A stretch of 64,000 bases of DNA from Boesenbergia rotunda (Eukaryota; Streptophyta; Magnoliopsida; Zingiberales; Zingiberaceae). Location: the NCBI GenBank assembly GCA_024364735.1, contig JAGFNQ010001130.1, positions 113,574 to 177,573 on the forward strand, in the 5' to 3' direction. The translations under genes were made by a program, and so were the position numbers. The notes beneath the pieces were generated by a model that searched no databases, was not told the DNA's origin, and saw nothing but the letters and a program-made list of their open reading frames with translations. Position 1 is the stretch's first letter, and every line of letters begins with the position of its first letter. Shown in pieces: positions 48,072-59,737 of this stretch.

Positions 48072-50390
48072 TAATAGATATCATTTTGTTGATTATTTTA
48101 ATTGTTAAAATCCATGTTTGACCTATGTTTTTATTGCTTAATTGTGAAATTGCCCTAGGTTTTAGAACTTACTCTTATTTTGGACTTAATTGCAAAATTA
48201 CACATATTTGGAATAATTGGCCACTAAATTTTGGATCTATTTTTGTAGGCATCAAAGGTTCAAGGACTTAGGGCATATTGGGTCAAACTTGAATCGGAAA
48301 TGGAACCGGAGCGAATTATCAAGCTTACGATCAATCCGGGCCGTCCGATTCAAAAGCAGCTAGATCTGAGCCATCCGGGACCATCTGAAGCAATCTGAGC
48401 TAGGGTTAGGGTTGATCAAGCATTCTGATCAAGATCTGAAGGTTTCATCCCAATCAGAGCTCAATCAACCGTTGGATCAAGCTCGGAAGGCCCTAGATCG
48501 TCCATTCAAAGACTAAGTTGATCTAGACCATCCGTTGCACATCTGGAGGATCTGAGCTACCACGAGGCAGATCCTGACCCCAGATCATCATCATCAAAGT
48601 TTGGCTCAAATCAGAGCAAGATCAGCCATTGGATTTTCTCAACTCAATCAGAGCCGTCCAATGTTAATTACTTAAGGAAATTTTTCCCAGCAGCTGACCT
48701 CGTCGCATCTTCACTGTTCTTCGCCGTTCTTCCACTGTTCTTCATCGCTGCTTTAGATTTCTCTTCCAAGAAGGCGTGACCACCTCAACTTCCATCCCAG
48801 ATCAAGAATTGAGTCTTTGGTGATCGTTGCTTGAAGAATTCTGCTCATTTGCGCTGGAACAGGGATTGTTTGAGGGTTTCGGCAATTCCTTAGTCCGACC
48901 ACTGTCTTCTCTTCCACAGTCAGTCTCCAAGCGTCTGAGCCACTTGTAGGGGTTCTCAGGTGAGCTTAGACGAGTCTCCAATCATCATCGTAGCTCCACC
49001 AATTGAGATAGAGCAATTCGGATTGTACATTCCAGCCAAGCGCATATTTGAGTAGAATCGACTTCAGAAATGATTTTCCACTGATTTGCTAAGCCTAGGG
49101 GTTCGAAGCCAGCTCTTACTTGACGACCAAGAAGTTCTTGAGCTGAGGAAGGGTTGAGGAGTAGTTTAATTGGTTTACAATTTAATTTTAGCTGTAGTTT
49201 GATTTCTGCCGCACTGTTTTGTTCTGAATTTCCTATTGAGCTACTGTAATTTACGATTTTTAAGTTGTTAGCTATAATTTAGCTTTAATTTTGCAAGTAG
49301 AGTAATATAGGAACTTGTTTAGTGATCAACTTAGTTAAATTTCAATTTATTTCAGCTTAATTTGCTGCGTGCCAAGTGGTATTGCCGCGTGCCAATTCTG
49401 AATTCTGCATATCAGAATTTTCAGTCCTATTTCACTAGATTCGGTTAAGTAATTGCTAGTTAAGTTGCTTTGTGCCTAGATTAGTTACTTGTACTCAGTT
49501 TGTGTTAGCTAGCTCAGCCTTTAATCTATTGCGAAAACAGAAAAATCAGTAGCTAATGCTTTCAATTCTGCATCTGAAATTTCAGCCCCTTTGGTTTCTG
49601 AATTTGTGCTTTTCAAGTTCTGATTTCAGTTTCAATTCCTTACCTTAGTCTTGCTCAGTTCTTTCTTAATACCTTTGTTTCCCAATTGAACCAACCAGCT
49701 TGAGAAGTGGAGCCGAAACATACTGATTTTATAAAGTTGGTGTTAGTTTTTGGCACAAAAAGTTTCCCTTGCGTGCCAATTGATTTGAACCTTTTTGCAT
49801 TTGAATTCAACTTGTTTTTGTGGCATATGATTGTGTTCGGAATCAATAAGTTAGCATTCACTCATTTCTGAATTTTGTTGGCAGTGGTTGGCCTCCAAAA
49901 ACATTGTAGCTAGTTGAGTTGAGTTGTGTGTTTGATTTTCTTAATTTCGCATGCCACTAATTGTTGCAAGCTTGTTTATTTCCGAAAACTCCCATCACTG
50001 CCTTTACTTCATTGCATAGCATTTCTTTTGTGTTTGAAATCAGAAAACAGTTGCCAAAAATTTTGTAAGTGCCTTGATTAGGTTTTCCATTGGTTGAATT
50101 GTTTGTTACCATCCTTTTGTGTAGTTTATTAGCTAAGTCTTCTATTTTCATTGTAATTTCATTTTCGATTGTATCCCAAAACCAAATTTATTTCTTTGAA
50201 ACCCAAAACATAAACGACACATAAATACGAGCATGAATCAAACAAACATCAACTAGTCCCTTGGAGAAAAATATGACCTGTGGCCCCTTTGCTACATTTT
50301 CAGATTTTGATTGTAAAAAAGGGTTTCCAGCATTTCATATACATTTAAATTCGAGACCCACATTCGTGACAATCTATTTTGGGCTTATCA
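48072..50390 (+). repeat. 3' LTR of Athila
   Basis: Same length as the left LTR. It starts TAATAG where the left LTR has TGATAG, a G-to-A change in the terminal dinucleotide. Confidence 0.95.
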
Positions 50391-50600
50391 CTAACCACTG
50401 GCCGAGGCGCCCCCAGCAGCCAGGGTGCCCCGAACGCCCAGGGCGCCCTCAGTGCCCAGGGCGCCTCGCACCTACTGCAGCGAAGCCGATTACCCTTATC
50501 CAGCCGAGAAGCCCGCGCTGAAGGAGTCAAGCAGGGTGCCCCCAGTGTCAAACCTCATCCCTATTCGAGTGGGATAGAGGTGACCGAGCGAAGCTCGGAT

Positions 50601-50664
50601 CACGTGACACGTGGGGGGGGCGCCCCCGACGTCCAGGGCGCCCCGAGGTGCTATAAATAGCACC
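50601..50664 (+). promoter_or_regulatory. LTR promoter of fourth Copia: double G-box and palindromic TATA box
   Basis: CACGTG at 50601-50606 and 50608-50613, GGGCGCCCC words, then GGTGCTATAAATAGCACC (50647-50664), in which the TATA box is the loop of a perfect 7-bp inverted repeat. The right LTR repeats this at 56632-56649. Confidence 0.75.
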
Positions 50665-51078
50665 CAACGCCTAGGCTTTCAGCAACGACTTCGATTCAAC
50701 GCTTCTACGCTCTTTTGCTCTCGCGCCTCACTCCGGAAACCTCCCAACTCGAGCCGACGATGTCCCGCTGCTCCGAAAGAGACAACCTACATCGGACGTC
50801 GGTAAAAGAAGAGTTTTCGTTTTATTTTTGTTAAGTTTACTGTGCTATAATTTTAACTCAATACTGTAAACTGATTTGCGAACTTATAGAATTGCCCGCA
50901 GAAGACGGTCAACGACCGTGGGCCTTGGAGTAGGAGTCGACTTAGGCTCCGAACCAAGTAAAAAATAACTGTGTTTGCGTTGTGTGTTTTTATCTTCCGC
51001 TGTGCAATTTCTCTTATTTTAAATCCAAACGTTTTCCGATATTCACCCCCCCTCTATCGGTTCTCTCGATCCAACAAG

Positions 51079-51090
51079 TGGTATCAGAGC
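51079..51090 (+). promoter_or_regulatory. PBS of fourth Copia (tRNA-iMet type)
   Basis: tggtatcagagc, two bases after the LTR. Confidence 0.92.
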
Positions 51091-51588
51091 GGGGAAGCTC
51101 AAATTTGGTGCAACCACCAATTTGAGAGTTTTTCAGATTTTCGTAATTATTTTATCTTTTTTTAATCTTTGTCGTTAATCGAGGTTATTGCAACACCACT
51201 CGACCTTTGTTTCACATAAATAATATCTTTTTCAATTTTGAATTCTCATTTTTTCACTATAAGTCAAAATTGATAAAACAAACAATTTTTGAAAATTTGT
51301 CATAAATTTTTTTATTTTTTTAATATTTTTCTCAAAATTCGTGCTACTTTAATTCGAGCAAAATTTTTTCTCAAACATTAAATTCTTATTTTTTTATTAT
51401 TAATCAGAATTGAGAAAATCAACGTTTTCAAAAATTTGTCATAAATTATTTTCATTATTTTATTATGATTCTGTCTCGAAATTCGTGCAATTTTTTTGGC
51501 TATTTTTCCCCCTTCTCCTGTACTACTAATCCAAGACCAAGTCTTGGTACATTTCTATTATTTCTTTTGTGTGCAAGGATCATTTTTA

Positions 51589-52497
51589 ATGGCCAATCAA
51601 GAATGGAATAGCATTCGTCCACCGCTCTTCTCTGGCGAAAATTTCAACTCCTGGAGAAGTCAAATGGAATCCCACCTGAAGGCTAATCTTGATTTATGGT
51701 CGATAATCCAAATGGGGTTCAGATTCCCCACGGAAGATGGAACATCGATCGCTTGGGACAAATTGGACGAACCAACTCTAAGGAAGATCGAGACTGATGC
51801 TAAGGCAACAGTAATCATACAATGCAGTCTAACCAACGAACAACTCAAGCTAGTCGGCTCATTTGGATGTGCTAAAGAGATGTAGGAAAAGCTAATCAAT
51901 CTACACGAAGAGAGCTCCGATGTTGAGATCTTAGAAGCTCAAGAACAAGTAGCTGAGACAAACTCGACACCCGACGTCGAAATCAAACCAGAGTCAAATG
52001 ACGAGTTTACTGAGACAAAATCGGTAATTAATTTTGAATCGTTTTCTGAATTAAGATTAAATAATCTAGCTGATATTGCAATGGTCGAGGAAGGTATAGT
52101 TTTTTATGCAGGAAAAACTCCAAGAGAACTGCAAAAGAGGCCTCAACCAATACCTGAGTCCAACTCAGACTCAGAATTTGGCGACGAAGAAGGGGATGAT
52201 CGGAAGCTGGTCCGGATGGCTCACTACAAGATGCTAAAAACAGCAAGTATCAAGGGGGAGATTCCCAACCGGGAATCAAAAGGTAAATTTACGATATTTG
52301 AAAATCTAACATTTACCTCAAAGAACGTAATTAATTCATTCAAATTAGTTAAGGTTAATATGTCAGAAAATTTAATTCACAACCATGCTGATTTTAATAA
52401 ACCAGAGTTTTATTTCGATTATGATGTAACTTGGATCATTTTTGTTTGCTTTAATTGTGTGTTGTTTTTTTTATTTTTTTTATTTTTTTTTGCTTAA
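51589..52497 (+). pseudogene. gag: Shortened Copia Gag, one stop
   Basis: Starts MANQEWNSIRPPLFSGENFN, close to the inner Copia gag start. The capsid region runs to GCAKEM, where TAG at 51883-51885 stands for the conserved Trp of KELW. The same frame continues with EKLINLHEESSD and then jumps to VEILEAQEQVAETN, so about 100 residues of capsid are deleted. GIVFYAGKTPRELQKRPQPI and an acidic SNSDSEFGDEEGDD match the region before the zinc knuckle, but no knuckle follows. The last part is Asn/Phe-rich and ends in a hydrophobic run (WIIFVCFNCVLFF) that derives from T-rich DNA and is unlikely to be meaningful. Confidence 0.82.
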
Positions 52498-52509
52498 AAT
52501 TAGGATTGG

Positions 52510-52830
52510 TTAGTTTAAGGACTAACCTGATTAATTGAAACTTGAACAACCTAGTATTAGGACAAGGTTTGATGATAGTACGTTAGGGAAGCCTGACTAA
52601 GGAATCAAGTAGGGTAAGGAGTACCTTATTTGGTCTTTCTAGTCCGGTGGAACTAGCCGAAGCTACCTCTCCGAATCCTAAGCTAGTTAGACCAGAGTGT
52701 CTCAAACAATGATTTGAAAATGATCTTTCTTTAAAAGGCTTTGTCTAGGAAAGGGTTGTTGATCCAATAAGGCTACGGCCAAAGAAGGCCTCTGTGCCTC
52801 GCCAAGACCTGGAAGCCAATTATCGAAACT
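52510..52830 (+). other. Conserved non-coding module, copy 3
   Basis: Same ordered words as at 14440 and 23090, with the longest form between GGGAAGCC and GGAACTAGCC. Confidence 0.8.
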
Positions 52831-52999
52831 CACTTTTAAATTATTATTTGTTAAACTCGAATCCAACACAAGCTTCAATTAAATCATAGTGTTAACATCA
52901 AAGATAAAATTAATGCATCTCACAAAACAGTTAAGGATATCCTGTTTTGTCACTTAGAAATGGGTGAGAAGCTTAGGACCTAAAAGTTGAGTCCAACCC

Positions 53000-53220
53000 A
53001 ACCAACCAAATTCAATTAAATCTTAATTAAATCAATTAAATTAAATCTTAATTAAATCAATTAAATTCAATTAACTCTTAATTAAGTCAATTAAATTCAA
53101 TTAAATCTTAATTAAGTCAATTAAATTCAATTAAATCTTAATTAAGTCAATTAAATTCAATTAAATCAATTAAATTCTATTAAATCTTAATTAAATCAAT
53201 TTAATCAAATTCAAAATAAT
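53000..53220. repeat. AT-rich tandem repeat
   Basis: Degenerate units of the type TTAAATCTTAATTAAGTCAA + TTAAATTCAA (about 30 bp). Confidence 0.85.
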
Positions 53221-55558
53221 TCAATTAATTATTCTCAAATTCAACTTAATTAATTATTCTCAAAATTCAATTTAATAAGTGTCAATCATTTACTTTCAAA
53301 ATTAAAATATTTGTCTCACACAACCCATAAGGTTAACATGCTTGACCACGTAGAACTGGGTGAAACATCTAGGACCTAAATGCATAATTCACTATCCTTT
53401 TAAATAAAAAAAAATATTTTCAAAAGTTATTCAAAATTATCTCTATTTTTCAAATTAATTCAGTTTACTGTACCCTACTTTTCCAACTCTAACAGTTTTT
53501 TCAAAATATTGAATTTCATGTTAAATATCACAATAGACTTGCTTTAAAGAGAATCTAGGGCTTGTTTGATTCAGTCATTGTTTGGTCAAACATAGTCAAC
53601 ATAGTCAAACCCTAGTCAACATAGTCAAACTTGGTCCACACTGAAGTCCCTTAAGGTACTTAGATAAAGTCAGACAGTGTCAGATACAGGGGGAGTTTTT
53701 TTTTTGTTTCTTTTTTCGAAAAATTCAGATTTTTTTCAAAAACCTTATGCTCTAAAACTCACTATCATCTCAAAATAAGGTTTTCAAAAAATTTGATTCA
53801 AAAACCCTCGTATATTACTATCTCTTTGAAAAATTATCATCATTTCAAAATGATTTTTGAAAACTATGCTATCATTCCAAGTTGTGTTTTCAAAAATTAT
53901 CTTCTTAAAAATTATCATACTTCAAAGTTATTCTTTTGATTTTGGTAAACCCTAAAGACACAAAGGAAGGTCCACTACATAATCTACTAGGACTCCTAGG
54001 ATGTGTCAAATTTAAGGGGAGGCTAAATCAAAAGAAGAATTTCTGAAAAGTTTTTATTAATAATTATCTGTTTTGAAATTATTTAATAACATATTTTCAT
54101 GAACTATATCTTCAAAATCCTTGCTGAAAATATAAGTCTTTCAAAATGCTATTATTGTTGTGGCTTATGAAATTATTTTTGAAATAATATTTACTTGGGT
54201 TGGAGAATTTCCAGAACACTTAGGAAAATGTCCTTGTAGTCAACAAGGCTTCCTATGATTGTGTCAGACTGGAAAAGAAACCTAGTCAAGTAAAATATTA
54301 TATTTTTCAAAGTCTAATACGTTTCAAAAATTACTTATATTTTTTCAAAGTCTAATACGTTTCAAAAATTACTCATATTTTTCAAAGTCTAATACTTTTC
54401 TAAAAGTACTTATGTGTTTCAATGCATAATCTTCAAAAGTACTTCTATTTTTCAAAGTACAATGTTTCAAAAAGTACTAATACTTGTAAAGGCAATAGTG
54501 TTCTAAGTGCATGAAGTTTCTAAAAGACTTGCCTACAAATATAAAATATTTTTTTAAGTGGAGTTTTGTTGGTGCAGTTTAAAGTTTTTTGCTATACTTT
54601 CAAGAATTATGCTAAGTATTTTTTCAAAACTCATAGGCTCTGATGCATAAATTTTTTTTAAAACATCATTCAAAATATATTTTGTTATTGATATATGGCC
54701 AAGGGGGAGAGTAGAAATTAAATTCTTCCTTAAACGTTTTCTTTTTTTTTTAAAGGTTATCTTAGAAATGGTTTAAAACTTAGGAGAAGAATTTCACATT
54801 AAGGGGGAGAGAAAGGAAAGAGAGAAATTATTTTAATCTTTATCTCTTTTTCAAAAAGTGCTTCAAAAATTTCTAAGTATTTCTAAGTGTTTCAAATTTT
54901 TGTTAAGTGCATGTCTTCTCCTAAGTAAATTTTTTCCTTAATAAACAAAATTTGTTTGAGCAAAAAACTTATTCAAAAATTTTGCCAAATATTTCCAAGT
55001 AAAGTTTTTTTGGTGAAAAACTTGTCTAGAAATTTCTTAAAGATCTTGTTTTCCAAAATACACAAAGTGTTTCCAAACAAATATTTCTAAGTGTGCAAAA
55101 ATGTTTTTGGTAAACAAATTGTTTTTGGGAAATTTGAATTCAAAATTTTGCCTAAATATTTTTTTTTGGTTTTAAACAAAATTTAGGCTTGCAAAGCTCT
55201 TCAAAATGGAAAATTGTCTAAGTGTAAAAAGCTTTTGGTGCAAAGGCTTTTATTTTTTTTGAAAAACACTTTGTCAAAAAACTTAGAAATTTTTACAAAA
55301 ACTCAAAACTCTCTATTAAGAACCTTGTTCGCCCATGTATGTTTTTGATATATGTCAAAGGACGAGGAAAGGTCAAAGTTAAGTGTTTTAAGTGCCTTAT
55401 AACACAAGTATTCAGGGTTTTAGGGGGAGTATGAGAAATAAAGATTTTTTTTAACTCTACATTAATTCTGTTCATAAACAGTTATACTTCATTGTTTACC
55501 TTTTGTTCTTAACTGTTATAAGTTTTTAACTTAACTTTGAATTGTGTTGCCATAAATC
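53221..55558 (+). other. Non-coding interior of fourth Copia
   Basis: AT-rich with TTTTCAAAA runs. Blocks with ACAGTGTCAGATACAGGGGGAG-like order (53690), CTAGGATGTGTCAAATTTA (53995) and GTGTCAGACTGGAAAAG (54260) match blocks of the outer Copia in order. A 48-52-bp unit with TTTCAAAGTCTAATACGTTT is repeated near 54310-54400. Confidence 0.7.
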
Positions 55559-55572
55559 AAAAAGGGGGAGAT
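55559..55572 (+). promoter_or_regulatory. PPT of fourth Copia
   Basis: aaaaagggggagat directly before the right LTR. Confidence 0.9.
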
Positions 55573-57061
55573 TGTTGGTGCAGGAAGCACCATATCGAAC
55601 CTTGTTTTGATATTGGCAAAGGATTCAAAGTTAAGTTTATTGGTGATCTAACAATGTTACTCAAGTGTGCAGGAAAAGTCCTAGCGAAGGGCTGCTAGGC
55701 ACCTGGCGAAGGGCTGCCAGAAAACAAAGTCCTAGCGAAGGGCTGCCAGGAAACAAAGTCCTAGCGAAGGGCTGCCAGGGAAACAAAGTCCTAGCGAAGG
55801 GCTGCCAGGAAACAAAGTCCTAGCGAAGGGCTGCCAGGGAACAAAGTCCTAGTGAAGGGCTGCTAGGCACCTGGCGAAGGGCTGCCAGGAAACAAAGTCC
55901 TAGCGAAGGGATGCTAGGCACCTGGCAAAGGGCTGCCAGGAAACAAAGCCCTAGCGAAGGACTGCTAGGCACTTGGCGAAGGGCAGCTTGGTACTCAAGA
56001 CCTGGCGAAGGACCGCTGGGCAAAAGTCCAACCAGAGGAGCTGTTGGCATCAGGTAAATTCTCCCGAGAGGAGTAGGTGAGGACGCGTTCCCCGTCGAGG
56101 GAACAGTAGGCGTCGGTTTGACCTAGAGCTCCATTTTGGAGGCCCAAAGTCAGAACCAAGACAGCTAAGGCTGTATAAACATAATACTCTAATGCTTTAT
56201 ATTGTTTTGGACTAACCCTGGATGCAGGACCGAAGGAACGTGTGTCTGCAGCTCAGAATGCCCAAAGGAGAGAGGCAAGTAGCTGAGCAGGGCGCCCTCA
56301 GTGTCCTGGGCGCCCCCAGGGGCAACACAAAACAAGCGAAACAACAAAGGCTTCGGCTAACCACTGGCCGGGGCACCCCCAGCAGCTAGGGCGCCCCCAA
56401 CAGCCAGGGCTCCCCGAACGCCCAGGGCGCCCTCAGTGCCCAGGGCGCCCCGCGCCTACTGCAGCGAAGCCGATTACCCTTATCCAGCCGAGAAGCCCGC
56501 ACTGAAGGAGTCAAGCAGGGCGCCCCCAGTGTCAAACCTCATCCCTATTCGAGTGGGATAGAGGTTGACCGAGCAAAGCTCGGATCACGTGACACGTGGG
56601 GGGGGCGCCCCCGATGTCCAGGGCGCCCCGAGGTGCTATAAATAGCACCCAACGCCCAGGCTTTCAGCAACGACTTCGATTCAACGCTTCTACGCTCTTC
56701 TGCTCTCGTGCCTCGCTCCGGAAACCTCCCAACTCGAGCCGACGACGTCCCGCTGCTCCGAAAGAGACAACCTACATCGGACGTCTGTAAAAGAAGAGTT
56801 TTCGTTTTATTTTTGTTAAGTTTACTGTGCTATAATTGTAACTCAATACTGTAAACTGATTTGCGAACTTATAGAATTGCCCGCAGAAGACAGTCAACGA
56901 CCGTGGGCCTTGGAGTAGGAGTCGACTTAGGCTCCGAACCAAGTAAAAAATAACTGTGTTTGCGTTGTGTGTTTTTATCTTCCGCTGTGCAATTTCTCTT
57001 ATTTTAAATCCGAACATTTTCCGATATTCACCCCCCCTCTATCGGTTCTCTCGATCCAACA
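55573..57061 (+). repeat. 3' LTR of fourth Copia
   Basis: About 1489 bp. The GCGAAGGGCTGCCAGG repeat block (55670-56010) contains extra 29-bp half-units compared with the left LTR, the main source of the length difference. Confidence 0.92.
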
Positions 57062-57066
57062 ACTAG

Positions 57067-58718
57067 CTGTTAAGAAATAGTAGCTTTCACTTGAGTTAGT
57101 CAAGTTAAGTAATATAATCAAGTTAGATTTACTAAGCAAGATTACTTAACTTGATTGCTATTCATTTATATTTTTTGCCCCAAACTTGTGTTGACGCACT
57201 GACATATATCATCATAAGTTCGAGGCATAGTCCTAAGCATCTCAACCCTTTCTAAGTTGTCAAACAAAGTAATTCTAATGTGCATGTGAAATGCTAGGTT
57301 CTAAATCTATAAGAGCATGCATACTAGGGGTTAAGCATTAGCTAGGTTCATAACGAAGAAAATCTCTAATTTTGAGAGGGATAAATTTGAAAAACTAAGT
57401 ACCGAAAAAAATATAACTTAGATTTTTGAAATGACAGTTTTGAAAGCTACAAATATTTTTGAAAAACATGTTTAAAAAATAAGTAATAATTTGTAAAGCA
57501 TGGATTTTGAAATGAAGTGTAGAAAAAAAATATAAAAATCTATTTACTAAGCATATTCCTAGCTGCCTTCTTAGTGTACTAAATTCAGACTCAAATAGTG
57601 GTTTTGTAAAAATGTCTACTAGATTAGATTTGGTCTCTATATGTTTAAGTACAATTTCACCCCTGGCCATATAATCTCTAACAAAGTAGTGTTTTACTTT
57701 GATATGTTTAGTCATAGAGTGGTGAATTAGATTTTTAGTTTAGTTGATTGAGCTACCATTATCAATAAAGACTATAGTGTTAGTGTAGTTTAGTTGAAAG
57801 TCCTTAAGTGTGTCTATCCTGCATAATAATTGAGTCACACATTCTCCTAGGGCTATATATTCAACTTCAGTTGTAGATAGAGCAACACAGTATTGCTTTC
57901 TACCACACTAACTAACTAAACTCTGACATAACATGTGATAGCTCCGACTAGTACTTTTTCTATTTAGCTTATATCCTGCATAATCTGAGTTAGAATAACC
58001 TAGTAAATCAAAGTTGGGGATTCTAGGATACCAAATGCCTACATTTAGGGTCCCTTTAATTTATCTAAAAATTCTCTTAACAACACTTAAGTGGGATTCC
58101 TTAGAACAAGTCTGGTACCTGACACAAATACCTACTGCAAATAGGTTGTCTAGTTTGCTAGCAGTTAGGTAAAGTAATCTACCTATGACACTCCTAATGT
58201 ATTTTAAATCTACTGATTTTCCTTTTGGGGCACTATCAATTTTAATGTTAGTTGCCAGGGGGTATTTAATTCCTTAAAATTTTTCATTCCAAATATTTTA
58301 ATTACTTCCTTACCATATTTATATTGGTGAACATAATTTTCATTCTTAGTTTGTTTTATTTGAAGTCCTAGGAAAAAGGTTAACTTACCTACTAAGCTCA
58401 TTCCAAACTCACATTCCATTACCATTATAAATTCTTTTAAGAAGGTTGTACTAGTTGAGCCAAAAATAATATCATCTACATAAATTTGGGCTATAAATAT
58501 GTCAATTTCTAAGGTTTTAACAAAGAGGGTTGAGTCAATTTATCTTTGGTTAAACCGCTTAGAAACTAAGTAAGTAGACAACCTTTCATACTAGGGTCTC
58601 GGTACTTGTTTTAGTCCATATAGGGCCTTTTTTAGCTTAAAAACATAGTTAGGGTGGTTTAAGTCCCAAAACCTAGTGGTTGACCTACATAAACCTCTTC
58701 TTTGATAAACCCATTTAG
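57067..58718 (-). pseudogene. pol: Copia reverse transcriptase and RNase H remnant, minus strand (base layer)
   Basis: The minus strand from 58718 starts inside RT (NGFIKEEVYVG), then LKKALYGLKQ, IYVDDIIFGS (near 58465-58495), MECEFGMSLVGKLTFFLGLQ, and at the end KHIKVKHYFVRDYMARGEIV and DIFTKPLFESEFSTLRRQLG. Several stops and frameshifts occur. The upstream RT part and all of integrase and gag are missing, cut at 58718 by the next LTR. The 3' flank (57067-57390) matches the 3' region of the inner Copia in reverse. It joins 34749-35380 once the fourth Copia is removed. Confidence 0.85.
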
Positions 58719-59737
58719 TGTCGGATTCGAGTCGGGATTCCTCTCTATGTCCCCGGATTAAAATTCTATTAATTAGAATTAATCCAGATAGAGAAAACTT
58801 CCTGAGTGACCTTATTCATCATCGTGCTATTCAATTGAGTGATCGCTTGAACAAACTTATTGTTCAAGCAATTCTAACTCCTTTATTGATTAGCCGCGGA
58901 ATAGATGATGAATTATGTATCGTCGTTCTTGTGTTTATCTTCAGGGTCCATGATATAAACAATACAATTAAACAAGTAAAATAAAAACAATATTATACCT
59001 CTTGTTTTACCTCTTGATCTTTTACTATATTCCTATCCTCTTCTTGGACGTCGTGTGGGCGACGATCCTCCAAGAAACGAAGCCACCAAAACCTCCACCT
59101 CTTCCTTCATTCCTCCTTGCGTGACCTAGCCCTCTCTCAAGAGAGCTTGCGTCGGCCACCTTTCTTCATTTCTCCCTTGCGCCACCGACCACCAAAAGGA
59201 GAAGACCTCCCTTCTTCTTCACCTTGCTCCGCTGGCCACCAAAGGAGAAGACCTCGTTCAAGTTGTGCACGCCACAAAGAAGAGAAGAGAAGGATAGAAG
59301 AAGAGAAACTCCTTCTCCCTTGCTCCAAGTTGCGCCGCAACCTAGGGCTTCTTGTGGTTGCCGCTGGCTCTTCCCCTCACCCTCTCAAGCTTGGCCGACC
59401 AAGAGAAAAGAAGAGAAGCCCTTCTTGCTTCCTTGTGCCACAACTCAAGAGGAGAGAAGAGAAGAGAGGAGAAGTGAAAATTCTCTCCTTCTTCTTCTTT
59501 GCCGCCGGCCAACCATAGGAGAGAGAGAAAGAGAGAGAGAAAGAAAAACCAAGACTTAGGTTAATTGTTATGATTTTAGTTTCATGACTCATGAGGTATT
59601 TATAGGCTATAATAGGGACCATTAGGAGGAGTTGGTTTTGGTCTCCTAACGGATCCTAAACCTGACCCGTTAATGATAACCCGCTCCACTAATAGGTTAT
59701 CATTGAACTACCGCACAAACCCCATAATAAGATATAG
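58719..59737 (-). repeat. LTR-like sequence, minus strand
   Basis: Begins TGTCGGATTCGAGTC exactly where the RT remnant is cut. The minus strand has CCTATAAATACC near 59600, followed by a CT-rich leader (59560-59100), as in Copia LTRs. Open frames at 59117-59559 are this leader in reverse and are not genes. I could not find the second TSD. Confidence 0.45.

Larger units (their letters stand above)
36104..50390 (+). mobile_element. Athila-type Gypsy retrotransposon
   Basis: 14,287 bp with TSD CTAAC (36099-36103, 50391-50395). Both LTRs are 2319 bp (36104-38422, 48072-50390). Features: tRNA-Asp-type PBS, Athila-like gag, protease with DLGASINVMP, then RT, RNase H and integrase, and a long 3' region where Athila elements usually have an env-like gene. 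LTRs show 24 differences in their first 750 bases by eye, fewer later. Coding parts are disabled by stops and single-base deletions. Confidence 0.95.
35381..51076 (+). repeat. 5' LTR of fourth Copia, split (35381-36103 and 50396-51076)
   Basis: TGTTGGTGCAGGAAG...GATCCAACA. It is interrupted after GGCTAAC by the Athila element. The joined parts align with the right LTR at 55573-57061. Confidence 0.9.
35381..57061 (+). mobile_element. Fourth Copia element, non-autonomous, with Athila inserted in its left LTR
   Basis: TSD ACTAG at 35376-35380 and 57062-57066. Without the Athila it is about 7.4 kb: LTRs of about 1404 and 1489 bp, PBS at 51079, a shortened gag, 3 kb of non-coding interior and a PPT. 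No pol. It shares LTR plan, the non-coding module and interior blocks with the outer and inner Copias. Confidence 0.9.

Noticed and set aside
59117..59559. Possible small genes of 111-133 aa
   Set aside because: The sequence is the CT-rich leader of a minus-strand LTR read in reverse; composition is low-complexity and there is no matching family.
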